From contig NZ_WOEY01000015.1 of NCBI RefSeq assembly GCF_013177695.1, forward strand, positions 62,001-126,000: a stretch of 64,000 nucleotides of DNA. The letters are read 5' to 3'. The position numbers and the translations under genes were made by a program. How positions within the stretch are numbered: position 1 is the first letter of the stretch; each line of letters starts with the position of its first letter. The DNA comes from Paraburkholderia solitsugae. GTDB lineage: Bacteria > Pseudomonadota > Gammaproteobacteria > Burkholderiales > Burkholderiaceae. Below, in pieces: positions 36,142-45,751 of the stretch. The notes under the pieces were generated by a model, which did no database searches, had not been told where the DNA came from, and saw only the letters and a list, made by a program, of their open reading frames with translations.

Positions 36142-37377
36142 TCAAGCCGCGGCTGCGATGCGCGCGGGCTGTTGTTTCTGCGCGCGGTCGCGCGTGCGCC
36201 AGTATTGCGCAGCGGCGCCGGTGCCACTGCCCGGGCGCACGTCGATGCCGACGTCGAGCATCGCCATCTCCGCACCTGCGATCGCGCCCATCAGCATCAA
36301 CTCGTTCAGATCGCCAAGGTGGCCGATGCGGAACACTTTGCCCGCGACCTTCGACAACCCGGCACCGAGCGCCAGGTTGTAGCGGCGGAACGCGACGTCG
36401 ATGACCTGGGCCGCATTGAATCCTTCGGGCACGACGATCGCGCTGACCGTATCTGAATGCCATTTCGGCGCCTTGGCACACAGCTCGAGCCCCCAGCCTT
36501 CCGTCACTGCGACGCGCACGCCTTGCGCCAGGTAATGATGGCGAGCGAAGACGTTGTCGAGCCCTTCCTGAAAGATCAGATCGAGCGCCGAGCGCAAGCC
36601 GTAGAGCAGCGACAGCGCCGGTGTATAGGGGAAATAGCCGGTCGCATTGGCCTTGATCATGTCGGCGAGATCGAAATAGCAGCGGCGTGATTTCGCGTGT
36701 TCAATGGCCTTCAGCGCCTTGGGGCTGACGCACAGGATGCCCAGACCCGCCGGCAGCATCAGGCCCTTCTGCGAACCCGTGACAGCGAGGTCGACGCGCC
36801 AGTCGTCCATGCGAAAGTCGATGCAGCCGATCGAACTCACACCGTCGACGAACAGCAGCGCCGGATGGTGCGCGCTGTCCATCGCGTGGCGCAGGGCGCC
36901 GATGTCGCTCGTCACGCCGGTCGCGGTTTCGTTGTGGCACGCGAGGATGCCCTTGATCGTGTGCTGCTTGTCCGCGCGCAGCACTTCCTCGATCCGCTCG
37001 ACGGGCACGCCTTCACCCCAGTCGACGTCGATGATCTCGACTTCGAAACCGAGGCGCTGCGCCATATCGGCCCACAGGTGGCTGAACTGTCCGAAGCGCG
37101 CGACCAGCACCTTGTCGCCCGGCGACAGTGTGTTGGTGAGCGCCGCTTCCCATGCGCCGGTTCCCGACGACGGAAAGACAAACGGCTGGCCGCTGGTGGT
37201 CTTGTAGATCGTCTTCAGATCGCTCAATATGCCGTTGGCCAACTCGGGAAAGCGGCTTGAACGGTGGTCTTCCATCGAGACCATCATCGCCCGCAACACC
37301 GCGTCGGGGATGTTCGTGGGGCCCGGAACGGCGAGAAAATTACGACCCGGGATGCGCGTGCCTGATGTATTCGACAT
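36142..37377 (-). CDS. sgaA: serine-glyoxylate aminotransferase
   Basis: This 411-residue fold-type I PLP enzyme transfers the amino group of serine to glyoxylate, yielding hydroxypyruvate and glycine. RNFLAVPGPTNIPDAVLRAM opens the protein, FPSSGTGAWEAAL binds the cofactor phosphate, LLFVDGVSSIGCIDF carries the PLP aspartate, and TGSQKGLMLPAGLGIL the Schiff-base lysine. It is second in the serine-cycle operon, 42 bases after glyA, and returns glycine to GlyA. Confidence 0.93.
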   Translation of the reverse strand: MSNTSGTRIPGRNFLAVPGPTNIPDAVLRAMMVSMEDHRSSRFPELANGILSDLKTIYKTTSGQPFVFPSSGTGAWEAALTNTLSPGDKVLVARFGQFSHLWADMAQRLGFEVEIIDVDWGEGVPVERIEEVLRADKQHTIKGILACHNETATGVTSDIGALRHAMDSAHHPALLFVDGVSSIGCIDFRMDDWRVDLAVTGSQKGLMLPAGLGILCVSPKALKAIEHAKSRRCYFDLADMIKANATGYFPYTPALSLLYGLRSALDLIFQEGLDNVFARHHYLAQGVRVAVTEGWGLELCAKAPKWHSDTVSAIVVPEGFNAAQVIDVAFRRYNLALGAGLSKVAGKVFRIGHLGDLNELMLMGAIAGAEMAMLDVGIDVRPGSGTGAAAQYWRTRDRAQKQQPARIAAAA

Positions 37378-37419
37378 ATTTTGACTCCTCCGTTCTTCTA
37401 GCGGTATTTACAGGTGTGT

Positions 37420-38715
37420 TCAGCTTGCGGTATGGCTTGCGATGGCTTCGTGCGGATGGCTCGGCGCGTCACCGTAAACCGGGAACTGGGTGGTCAGCAC
37501 CTTCACCGCATCCGTTACGCGGCGGATCACCAGATCATTTTGCGGTGCTTCGAGCACATCGGCGATCAGGTTGGCAAGCTGCTGAGCTTCGTGGTCGCGG
37601 AAACCGCGCGTTGTCATGGCGGGCGAGCCGACGCGGATGCCGCTCGTCACGAACGGTTTTTGCGGATCGTTCGGAATCGCGTTCTTGTTGACGGTGATCG
37701 ATGCCTTGCCGAGCGCCGCCTCGGCGTCCTTGCCGGTGATGTTCTTCGGACGCAGGTCGACGAGAAAGAGGTGAGAGTCGGTGCGCCCCGACACAATGCG
37801 CAGGCCGCGCGACTGTAGCGTTTCCGCCATGATTCGTGCGTTGGTCATGACCTGCTGCTGGTACTGCTTGAACTCGTCGCTTATTGCTTCGCGGAATGCG
37901 ACGGCTTTCGCCGCGATCACGTGCATCAGCGGGCCGCCCTGGATGCCCGGAAAGATCGTCGAATTGAGCGCCTTTTCGTGTTCCAGGCTCGACAGGATGA
38001 GACCGCCGCGCGGGCCGCGCAGCGTCTTGTGGGTGGTCGACGTGACGAAGTCCGCGATACCCACCGGGCTCGGATACAGTCCGGCGGCAATCAGGCCGGC
38101 GTAGTGCGCCATGTCGACGAACAGGTAGGCGCCCACGGCGTCCGCAATGGCGCGAAAGCGCTGCCAGTCGATCACGAGCGAGTAGGCCGACGCGCCCGCG
38201 ACGATCATGCGCGGCTTGTGCTCGCGCGCCAGCCGTTCGACTTCGTCGTAATCGATGACTTCCGTGTCCGGATGGAGGCCATAGGAGACTGCCTTGAAGA
38301 GTTTGCCGCTCACGTTCACCGAGGCGCCGTGAGTCAGGTGTCCACCGTGGGCGAGCGACATGCCAAGGATCGTGTCGCCCGGTTTCAGCATGGCCAGATA
38401 CACCGCCTGATTGGCCTGCGAACCGGAATGCGGCTGCACGTTCGCGTATTCGGCGTTGAAAAGCCGCTTGGCGCGATCGATCGCCAGCTGCTCAGCCATA
38501 TCCACATGCTCGCAACCGCCGTAATAGCGCTTGCCAGGATAGCCTTCGGCATACTTGTTGGTGAGCAGCGACCCCTGCGCTTCCAGCACAGCCGGCGACG
38601 CATAGTTCTCCGACGCAATCAGTTCGATATGGTCCTGCTGCCGAATCGATTCCGCGAAAATGGCTCGGCGCAGTTCCGGATCGGTCGCTGCGATGGTCTG
38701 TTTGAAGCTGAACAT
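37420..38715 (-). CDS. glyA: serine hydroxymethyltransferase
   Basis: GlyA condenses glycine with methylene-H4F to serine, the C1 entry step of the serine cycle. The 431-residue protein has [58 protein letters not shown] and [18 protein letters not shown] with the PLP lysine. ATG 38715 is used since the upstream 41 codons lack similarity to the family. It is the first gene of the seven-gene serine-cycle operon and diverges from the LysR-type gene across 289 bases. A second housekeeping glyA is expected elsewhere in the genome. Confidence 0.95.
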   Translation of the reverse strand: MFSFKQTIAATDPELRRAIFAESIRQQDHIELIASENYASPAVLEAQGSLLTNKYAEGYPGKRYYGGCEHVDMAEQLAIDRAKRLFNAEYANVQPHSGSQANQAVYLAMLKPGDTILGMSLAHGGHLTHGASVNVSGKLFKAVSYGLHPDTEVIDYDEVERLAREHKPRMIVAGASAYSLVIDWQRFRAIADAVGAYLFVDMAHYAGLIAAGLYPSPVGIADFVTSTTHKTLRGPRGGLILSSLEHEKALNSTIFPGIQGGPLMHVIAAKAVAFREAISDEFKQYQQQVMTNARIMAETLQSRGLRIVSGRTDSHLFLVDLRPKNITGKDAEAALGKASITVNKNAIPNDPQKPFVTSGIRVGSPAMTTRGFRDHEAQQLANLIADVLEAPQNDLVIRRVTDAVKVLTTQFPVYGDAPSHPHEAIASHTAS

Positions 38716-38847
38716 GGGCACGCCTCTTGTCTGTTGTCGGTAACCTGTTGAGCACATCAGTCGCGAGGCTTCGCAGCATGTCGTGATCCGCCTCGTCTGT
38801 TGAAACGATGTTAGTGGCGTGATGCTGAAATGACTCATTCGGGTTTC

Positions 38848-38862
38848 TTATCCAACCCATAA
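38848..38862. promoter_or_regulatory. TTAT-N7-ATAA LysR-type operator candidate
   Basis: This perfect dyad lies in the divergent glyA/LysR gap, 133 bases from the glyA start and 143 from the regulator start. LysR-family activators of the CbbR type recognise T-rich dyads of this spacing. It is the best candidate for the binding site controlling the serine-cycle operon. Confidence 0.5.
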
Positions 38863-39004
38863 CCTGCCCTGCGACCCAATCACGGCGGGCCTCGAGCGCA
38901 AAGCTGTACTCCGTTATGGGCATTGCCGTCGTAACCACCGCTGATACAGTGAGGGCATCAGAACCGAGCCTGTGGAGGCTGTGCGAGAGCTAAGCGGAGA
39001 GGGG

Positions 39005-39916
39005 ATGCTGCATCTGACATTGCGTCAACTGAGGGTCTTTGAAGCGACGGCGCGCCTTTTGAGCTTTTCCCGCGCCGCGGAGGAGTTGCACCTGACGCAA
39101 CCTGGCGTATCGGGGCAGCTCAAACATCTGGAGGAAAGCATCGGCATGCCGCTCTTCGAACAGATGGGGCGGCGCATTTTTCTGACGGAAGCGGGGCGGC
39201 AGGTGTACAGCCACACCCGGTCGATTCAACAGCAATTGACGATTCTCGAAGAGTCGCTCGATCAGTTGCGCGACACGAAGCAGGGGAAGATCAAGGTTTC
39301 TGCGGTGTCAGGGACGGCCAGTCATCTTGCACTGCAACTTATTGCGAAGTACTCGAAGGCGTTTCCCGGCGTGCGTGTGCATCTGAATGTCGCCAACCGG
39401 GAAACGGTATTGGGTGAGCTGGCGAGTAACGAAACGGATCTGGCGATCATGGGACAGCCGCCCGAGGGCCAGGGGCTCTTCGCGCAACCGTTCATGAAGA
39501 ACCCGCTGGTGGTGATTGCGCCGCCCGATCATCCGTTGGCCCGACAGCGCGCTATTCCGCTGTCAGCGCTGGAAGGCGAGATATTTCTGGTGCGCGAGCC
39601 GGGTTCCGGCACGCGGCGCGCGATGGAGCGCTTCTTTGCCGAACATCGCATCACGTTCCGTCCGGGCATGGAGGTGAGCAGTAACGATGCGGTCAAGTGC
39701 GGCGTGCACGCCGGGATGGGGTTGTCCATCGTCCCGCTACAGACCATCATGCCGGAACTGGAGACGCTGCGCATCAAGGTGCTCGACGTGGAACGCTTTC
39801 CGATCGTGCGGTATCTGTATGTCGTGCATCGGGAGAGCAAGCATTTGTCGGCTGCGGCGGATGCGTTTAAGGATACGTTGCTGGCGGAAGCCGGACTGGT
39901 GGAGGGGGAAGAGTAA
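39005..39916 (+). CDS. LysR-type regulator, CbbR-like, probably of the serine-cycle operon
   Basis: The 303-residue protein has an N-terminal winged helix-turn-helix (LRQLRVFEATARLLSFSRAA then LHLTQPGVSGQLKHLEE) and a periplasmic-binding-fold effector domain with EPGSGTRRAMERFF. It is very similar in layout to the cbbR product at 60 kb. The ATG at 39005 (GGAGAGGGG upstream) is preferred to GTG 38972. Divergent orientation to glyA is the standard arrangement for an activator of that operon and is comparable to QscR in Methylorubrum. Its 3' end converges on fhcC with a 32-base gap. Confidence 0.88.
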   Translation: MLHLTLRQLRVFEATARLLSFSRAAEELHLTQPGVSGQLKHLEESIGMPLFEQMGRRIFLTEAGRQVYSHTRSIQQQLTILEESLDQLRDTKQGKIKVSAVSGTASHLALQLIAKYSKAFPGVRVHLNVANRETVLGELASNETDLAIMGQPPEGQGLFAQPFMKNPLVVIAPPDHPLARQRAIPLSALEGEIFLVREPGSGTRRAMERFFAEHRITFRPGMEVSSNDAVKCGVHAGMGLSIVPLQTIMPELETLRIKVLDVERFPIVRYLYVVHRESKHLSAAADAFKDTLLAEAGLVEGEE

Positions 39917-39948
39917 GGGGCATCAGCGTGTAGCGACGCGTCACGCCG

Positions 39949-40773
39949 TCACTCCGCGACCAGCACTTCCCCCTTACCTTCAACCGAGATATCTCCCACC
40001 AGACGCCGCGGCTTGATCTCCGCCAGCGCTCTGAACGAGCCGCCTTCACGCGCAAGACTGCGCGACAGCAGTCGCCAGAAAACGTCGACATCGCCGTCAT
40101 TTTCCGTAAAGCGATTCGCGAGCGACGGCTGCGTGCCCGGCAACACAAGTGAACCGCGTCTCATGCCGTACGCGAGATGCTCGCCTACCTCGCCCGCGAT
40201 CCCAATCGTGCCAGCCACCATCCGCGACGCCGCAAAAGCGCCGGCATTGCCGAACACCAGCGCGGTGCCGCGCCGCATCCGGTCGCCGAAGCGTTCTCCC
40301 GCATTGCCACGCACAATGAGCGTGCCGCCGCGCATACCGTCCATGTCACCGGGCAAGGCGGCGGCTGCAAAGTCTCCCGTATTACCGCCGATTTCGATGC
40401 GACCGCCGGCCAGCTCGCAAGCGGTGAAACTGCCACTGTCACCGGCGACGACGATGGACCCCGCCGTCATCTGCTCGCCGACCAGATCGCCGACGCTGCC
40501 TTCGACGATTAACTGACCACCGTCCATCTTCCAGCCGACTCGATCAAAGCGGCGCAGATCGCCGGCGAACACGAGGCAAGGCGTATCGCCTGACACGTCG
40601 TCGTCGAGACGAACGTCGAAGAACTCCGCCAGTGCCAGGCGTTCCGTACCGTGCCACAGCGGCAGATGTTCGATCTCGCGGGCGGCGAGCGCGGCTAGCG
40701 AAGCGGGCAATAATCCCCGCGCATCGATGCGCAGCGCAGGCGCGTGTCTGATGCTCAGCGTGATGCACTTCAT
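39949..40773 (-). CDS. fhcC: formyltransferase/hydrolase complex subunit C
   Basis: This 274-residue protein has the right-handed beta-helix of formylmethanofuran dehydrogenase subunit C (FwdC type). Repeated turns include VEGSVGDLVGEQMTAGSIVVAG, GGNTGDFAAAALPGDMDGMRGG and RGNAGERFGDRMRRGTALVFG. It is the structural subunit of the bacterial Fhc complex that hydrolyses formylmethanofuran to formate. ATG 40773 overlaps the fhcD stop (ATGA). It is the last gene of fhcBADC. Confidence 0.9.
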   Translation of the reverse strand: MKCITLSIRHAPALRIDARGLLPASLAALAAREIEHLPLWHGTERLALAEFFDVRLDDDVSGDTPCLVFAGDLRRFDRVGWKMDGGQLIVEGSVGDLVGEQMTAGSIVVAGDSGSFTACELAGGRIEIGGNTGDFAAAALPGDMDGMRGGTLIVRGNAGERFGDRMRRGTALVFGNAGAFAASRMVAGTIGIAGEVGEHLAYGMRRGSLVLPGTQPSLANRFTENDGDVDVFWRLLSRSLAREGGSFRALAEIKPRRLVGDISVEGKGEVLVAE

Positions 40774-41735
40774 GAGGTTTTCCCGTCGCCGCACAGTTGG
40801 CGCAAATGGAAGTGAAACGGTCCGAGCTTGCCGCCGTAATTGCCTGCCGAGACTCGCAGGACGCCAGCTTCCGCGCCGCGCGCCGTCACGGCCCGGATAC
40901 CCGCGCGCATCGCGTGTGCGACGTCGGCGTCGCTGAGTCCGTCGATGACGATTTCCAGCACGCTGCGCGTATCCGCTGTCAATTCGGTGCGGGGCGCGAG
41001 TTCGGCGAGGGTGGGGCAGAACGCGTCGTTGGTCGAGGCGGGCAATGCCGAATGCTTCGAGCCGACTTTCGAACCAGAGCGCACCACGCCACCCGGAAAC
41101 GGCATGATCACGTTTGGCACGCACCGCATCGCCTCAACGGCGGCTTCCGCTGCGGCGAGCGCGGCATCCGTATCGCGCGCGAGGAACAGCAGGTTGCCGC
41201 CGCCCACGCCCTTGATGACCGCAGTCGTTTCCTGGGCGACGAATTCGCCGTCCATCACGGGGATGCGCCAGTAGCGCACGCCGTCGATCATCTTCGAGAT
41301 CTGCCAGCCATCGCCGAAAAAGCGCAGGTTTTTGGCCAGTGCGATGGCTTCGCCGTCTGAGATACCCGCATAGACAGCAGTGGTCGGACAGGTAAGCACG
41401 CACTGGCCCACCCGGCGTTCGACCTGCTTGGCCAGCTCTTTGCCCGACATCGAAAAGAGCAGAATGGCGATGCCGGGTCGGCCGTCCGGCGATTCCTCGG
41501 GCGAGACTTCGCGTTCGATGCCCGCCTCGCAGCCACAGGCGATCACGGACGTCGCGAAGCCCGTCGCCGCGATTGCCGCATGGCGTGCCCAGGTTTCGTT
41601 GCGAGCGGTGATGATGAGGCGCGTCGCTTTCATCGGGAACGCTTCGGCGAACGTGTCGTCGATCGTCACGCCGTTGATGGCGAGTGGCGTAGCCGTCGCG
41701 CGGGTGTCGGGTGGCATGCTAACGGCGCCGCTCAT
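40770..41735 (-). CDS. fhcD: formylmethanofuran:H4MPT formyltransferase subunit (FhcD)
   Basis: The 321-residue protein matches archaeal Ftr: INGVTIDDTFAEAFPMKATRLIITA at the N-terminus, CPTTAVYAGISDG in the middle and MPFPGGVVRSGSKVGSKHS in the distal domain. It moves the formyl group from formyl-H4MPT to methanofuran inside the Fhc complex. ATG 41735 overlaps the fhcA stop by four bases. No unusual insertions were seen. Confidence 0.92.
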   Translation of the reverse strand: MSGAVSMPPDTRATATPLAINGVTIDDTFAEAFPMKATRLIITARNETWARHAAIAATGFATSVIACGCEAGIEREVSPEESPDGRPGIAILLFSMSGKELAKQVERRVGQCVLTCPTTAVYAGISDGEAIALAKNLRFFGDGWQISKMIDGVRYWRIPVMDGEFVAQETTAVIKGVGGGNLLFLARDTDAALAAAEAAVEAMRCVPNVIMPFPGGVVRSGSKVGSKHSALPASTNDAFCPTLAELAPRTELTADTRSVLEIVIDGLSDADVAHAMRAGIRAVTARGAEAGVLRVSAGNYGGKLGPFHFHLRQLCGDGKTS

Positions 41736-43432
41736 GGTTGCTGTCCCGCTGGCTCGTCCTGGTGGACGCTGCAGGCAGCCGGCAGCAGCCGTCCACCGTT
41801 GCAGCACGTGCACAACTCGTCGCGGCCGATCGCGGCGTGACGGAAGTTGAACGCCAGATAGTTGTCACTGTATTCGGCCAGCGTGCGCTCGATCGAGCGG
41901 TCGAATTCCGGCTCGACATAGTGCGTGCCGCCGGTGGGCGTCGCGACGATCCGGCCATTACGCGCGACCAGTTCGCCGTCCTTGAACACATACTCGGGCG
42001 CGGTAAACATCGCTTCGCGATCGGCCTGCTCGCGATACACGGCGATATCGGCGGCAGCGCCCGCGTTCAGACGTCCACGGTCGCGCAGGCCGAGCAACCT
42101 TGCTGGGGCGGCGCGCGTCAGGATGGCGATCTCGTCGAAGCTCAGTTCGCGCGTCATGCTCGCCAGCGCGGCTTGCTGCGCGACATCGGGATGCAGCTTC
42201 GCGAGCTGTTCGTCACGGAACGATTTGTCCATCAGCAGCCGGATCAGATGGGGATAACTGGTGAACGGGCCGCCATTCGGATGATCGGTGGTCAAGGTGA
42301 TCTGCCACGGGTTCTTCACCATCAGGAACAGTTCGAGTCCGATCGTCCATTGCAGTGCGTTGACGTAGCTTTGCTCGCGATAGCGGAACGGCACGACGCC
42401 GCAACCCGCATCGCATTCGATGTCGCCAGCGATCCATTTGCGCGGCGACGCGAACTCCGCCTGCTTGACCTGTTTCATGATGTCGCCAGACGCGGTCACG
42501 GTCTGTCCAAACATGATCTGGCCGACGTCGATCGACACATTGGGATTCGCGTTAACCGCGTCGGCGATCCGCCCGGCCGCTGACGAAAACTTGCGAGGAC
42601 CCTCGATTCCATAGCTGTGAAACTGAATGTGCGTGAGGTGCCCAGGCAGTCCTTCGAGGGCATCGATGGTAGCGAGCGTCGACTCAACGTTGCCCGGCAC
42701 GCCGAGATTGCTGGCGTGGATGTGCAGCGGATGCGGCACACGCATTTCGGTCAGCGCGCGCGCCAGCGTGTGCAGCACCTGGCGTGGCGTGATTTCATAG
42801 TGCACATGCGTTGCGTCGACGTCCAGCGCGCGCTGGTTGAACTTGAACGCCGAGATCCCGCCGGGGTTGACGACCTTGACGCCGAGCGCCTTCGTCGCAT
42901 TGATCGTCCAGCCCACGTAGTCACGAATGCGTTCGAAGTCCGTGCCTTGCGCCAGCATGCGCAGGAACAATTCGTCGTTGCCGAGCATCACGTACGCACC
43001 GTGATCGATGATCGGTGTATCACCCATTTCGAGGTGGGTGTGACGCGCGTTCGACGCCATCATTGCCGGCTCGAACGCGGCGGTATAGCCCATCTCGGCG
43101 TAGCGATAGCCGGTGGCCAGCGTACCCGGCGTGCAGACGCCACACGACGCGAGTTCGAGCGGATTGGCCTCGGCCTCCCGTTGCGCCCGCAACCGGTGAT
43201 CTTCCGGCATCAGCATGCGTGCGAGATTGATCTTGCCGCCGCCGATGTGCGAATGCATATCGATGCCACCCGCCATCACGGCCATGCCGCTGACATCGTA
43301 TTCGCGATCCACGGCCGCTTCAGCGGGCAGCTCGACGATGCGGCCGTCGCGCACGCAAATATCCGCGATGTGTCCATTGATCCGGTTGGCCGGATCGAAC
43401 ACTCGGCCGCCGCGCAAACGAAACGTACTCAT
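41732..43432 (-). CDS. fhcA: formyltransferase/hydrolase complex subunit A (amidohydrolase)
   Basis: FhcA hydrolyses formylmethanofuran. The 566-residue protein has the amidohydrolase metal site GGIDMHSHIGGGK at about residues 56-68, HIHASNLGVPGNVEST and IQFHSYGIEG, and the catalytic aspartate region TLTTDHPNGGPFTSYP. The order on the minus strand is fhcB-fhcA-fhcD-fhcC. Start ATG 43432 overlaps the fhcB stop as ATGA. The C-terminal CTCCNGGRLLP tail carries a Cys pair of unknown role. Confidence 0.93.
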   Translation of the reverse strand: MSTFRLRGGRVFDPANRINGHIADICVRDGRIVELPAEAAVDREYDVSGMAVMAGGIDMHSHIGGGKINLARMLMPEDHRLRAQREAEANPLELASCGVCTPGTLATGYRYAEMGYTAAFEPAMMASNARHTHLEMGDTPIIDHGAYVMLGNDELFLRMLAQGTDFERIRDYVGWTINATKALGVKVVNPGGISAFKFNQRALDVDATHVHYEITPRQVLHTLARALTEMRVPHPLHIHASNLGVPGNVESTLATIDALEGLPGHLTHIQFHSYGIEGPRKFSSAAGRIADAVNANPNVSIDVGQIMFGQTVTASGDIMKQVKQAEFASPRKWIAGDIECDAGCGVVPFRYREQSYVNALQWTIGLELFLMVKNPWQITLTTDHPNGGPFTSYPHLIRLLMDKSFRDEQLAKLHPDVAQQAALASMTRELSFDEIAILTRAAPARLLGLRDRGRLNAGAAADIAVYREQADREAMFTAPEYVFKDGELVARNGRIVATPTGGTHYVEPEFDRSIERTLAEYSDNYLAFNFRHAAIGRDELCTCCNGGRLLPAACSVHQDEPAGQQP

Positions 43433-44709
43433 ACAATGCTCTCCCGTTGCGTGGCGAGCCACTTGTCTAGCTCCGTCGCAACGCTGGAGACGGTCGGCAG
43501 CGTGTCCGCGTAGACCGGGGTGAGTGGCAGCACGACGCCGCCGTCCGCACGGAACAGATGACCGGGTGAGCCGATGCCCGGCGTCGACACCGGAATGAAG
43601 ACGGTCGGCCCAGGGCGATCCACGCAGGTTGCGGCGAGCCGCGGGTGGCCGAGGATGATGGTCGGCAAATCGGTTGGCGGTGGCGCGAGATCGGCGGTCA
43701 AGCTCGAGATCCATAAGAGCGCATCGACCGCATGGTCGGCGAGCAGGCGTGCAGTGTCATTGCGATGCGGTTCGTGTTCGAGTCCACTGCGATGAACGCC
43801 GGTTCGTAGTGGCAAGCCGGAGAGCCAGGTGAGTGTCTGGTTCACCGTTGCGCCGCCGTCGTCGCCACCGAGCGCGAGGCCACCCGCACGCGTCGTGCGG
43901 TTGAGTGTTTTCAACAGACGGTCGAGCGCTTCGACCAGCAGTGCTGCATGCGCGCCCGGCAAATCGGCAGGTGTCCATACGAGGGTCGCGTAACGGGCGG
44001 CGCGCAGTTTCGCGGCGAGCGAGGTGAGCGCGGGGTCGGCTGCGTGCGGCGGTTTGCGGCTCAACAGGGCATTCAATGTCGCGAGCGTGTCGTACAGGTC
44101 GCCTTGCAGCGCAATGGCGTGTGTCGCTACGCCATCGGTCTGTGCGATGGCAGGATCGACGTCGCAGCCCACGAACACGATGTCGCGTTGCACCGGTCCT
44201 GCATCGGATACGGTCGAGCCGATCCCGCAACGCGCGAAGAATTCCGGATGCCGTGCTGACGGCATCGACCCAATACAGACGATCAGATCCGCGCGGCAGC
44301 GGATTTCCGCGAGCGTCGTCGTGAAGCTGCCACGGTCCTGCAGGGCGGTGAGTCCATGCATCAGAGCCCGCCCGTGCGCGTGGTCGAGGATCGCGCCACG
44401 TGTGTTCGCCAGTCGATAGAGTGCGCGCGTACCGGCGACGTCGGTGGCCATGCCGCCAAAGAGCGGCTGCCGCGCTTCACGCAGCCATCGCGCGGCTGCA
44501 TCGAGCGCGCTCTGGTGATCCACCGGCTGGCCGTTCAACAGCGGCGTTGCGGCCGAGGGTCGGTTGCCGAACTGCGCGAGCGCATGCGTTGCGCGAGGGC
44601 AGTGTGTGCCGGCCGGCGTCAGCGTCTCGCCGGTGTTGACCGTGAAGCGGTCGCACAGCAAAGCGCAGAACGGACAGGTCCAGAGCGGGGGAGATGGAGT
44701 CGAAGTCAT
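43429..44709 (-). CDS. fhcB: formyltransferase/hydrolase complex subunit B
   Basis: The 426-residue protein is related to the molybdopterin subunit FwdB/FmdB of archaea, but in bacteria it lacks redox function and is thought to be structural. An N-terminal WTCPFCALLCDRF motif recalls the Fe-S cysteines of the archaeal enzyme. VGCDVDPAIAQTDG and LALGGDDGGATVNQTLTWLSG lie further on. The ATG at 44709 is preferred over upstream codons without similarity. It is the first gene of the fhc operon, with 265 bases of leader before the HisA-like gene. Confidence 0.88.
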   Translation of the reverse strand: MTSTPSPPLWTCPFCALLCDRFTVNTGETLTPAGTHCPRATHALAQFGNRPSAATPLLNGQPVDHQSALDAAARWLREARQPLFGGMATDVAGTRALYRLANTRGAILDHAHGRALMHGLTALQDRGSFTTTLAEIRCRADLIVCIGSMPSARHPEFFARCGIGSTVSDAGPVQRDIVFVGCDVDPAIAQTDGVATHAIALQGDLYDTLATLNALLSRKPPHAADPALTSLAAKLRAARYATLVWTPADLPGAHAALLVEALDRLLKTLNRTTRAGGLALGGDDGGATVNQTLTWLSGLPLRTGVHRSGLEHEPHRNDTARLLADHAVDALLWISSLTADLAPPPTDLPTIILGHPRLAATCVDRPGPTVFIPVSTPGIGSPGHLFRADGGVVLPLTPVYADTLPTVSSVATELDKWLATQRESIV

Positions 44710-44974
44710 GTGTGCTGTTGAGCAAGGCATATGCCATGCGACGCGCTTCAACGTTTACCGACAAGGGCGGCGATGTGACGTGCAGTGGGTGACACACAAT
44801 GCGCCGCGCGCCGTGTGCGAGGCGCCACAAACTGTCACGCGAGAGGATGCGCTGCGTGAGGCGAGCGCTCAGCTGAGACGGTCGCGTCCTGCGCGAGCGC
44901 CATTGGCATGAAACGTGATAGTGAGCATCGTCATGCCATGCGGTACGCAATGAAGGCAATGAACCGAGGCGTGC

Positions 44975-45739
44975 TCAGATCGATGCCGCAGGAATACGCC
45001 GGTCATGCAGCGCGGACGCAATCAGCCATGCATCCGCGCCGGCCGCGGCGGCGGCGCGCAGGTCGTCGGTATGGCGCACGCCGCCCGCGCCGATGATCTG
45101 GCGTTTGCCTGCCCGGCGCCGCACGTCGGCGAGCGCGGTGAGGTCGGGGCCGTCGAACGAGCCGACCCGTTCGAGCGTCATCACGATCAGCCGGGCGGGC
45201 CAGTTCGCGGTGTCGGTCCAGTACAGCGGGTCGCCTAAGGGCGTGTCGTGGCGGCGGTCGAGAGAGAGGATGGCGTCCTCGGGTAAGCGTGGGGGCGTAC
45301 GCCCAGGCAGCACGGTACGGCCGGGCGAGGCGGACGGTAGCGAGGATCTGTCGGCATGCACATCAGATGCCGCATCGCTGCGCAGCGACTCACTGCCGAA
45401 CACGGGTGTGAGTTTCGCGCCGACTTCATGTAGCGACGTGATGAGCGTGTCGGCTGCAGTGGGATGCGTGAATCCGGCATCGAGCCAGAGTTCGATGCCG
45501 GGCAGGGCGTGGGCAAGACGCGCCAGGGTGTCACGCTGCGGCGCGCGGCGCATGATGCCGTCGAGATCGGCGACATAGAGCACCGACGCGGCGCTGTAGT
45601 CGAGCAGGGCCTGCGCGATATCGACCGGATCGCTGCCGCTGCATAGCTGCGATTCGACGGGCTGATAGCGGCTGCGTTCACCGCGCACGGCGCGTACCGC
45701 CGAGCCGTTGAGCACATCGATGACTGGAATGATCTGCAT
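44975..45739 (-). CDS. HisA/HisF-related TIM-barrel protein of methanopterin clusters
   Basis: This 254-residue protein starts MQIIPVIDVLNGSAVRAVRG like HisA, with VLYVADLDGIM and IIGAGGVRHTDDLRAAAAAGAD in the expected phosphate-binding positions. It is a conserved but uncharacterised member of methylotroph H4MPT/methanofuran clusters rather than histidine biosynthesis. An insertion rich in Pro and Arg (about residues 130-155, near GRTVLPGRTPPRLPEDA) interrupts the barrel. Its ATG is 12 bases from that of the divergent ATP-grasp gene, and no ribosome binding site is visible for it. Confidence 0.75.
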   Translation of the reverse strand: MQIIPVIDVLNGSAVRAVRGERSRYQPVESQLCSGSDPVDIAQALLDYSAASVLYVADLDGIMRRAPQRDTLARLAHALPGIELWLDAGFTHPTAADTLITSLHEVGAKLTPVFGSESLRSDAASDVHADRSSLPSASPGRTVLPGRTPPRLPEDAILSLDRRHDTPLGDPLYWTDTANWPARLIVMTLERVGSFDGPDLTALADVRRRAGKRQIIGAGGVRHTDDLRAAAAAGADAWLIASALHDRRIPAASI

Positions 45740-45751
45740 GAGGAGCGAGTG

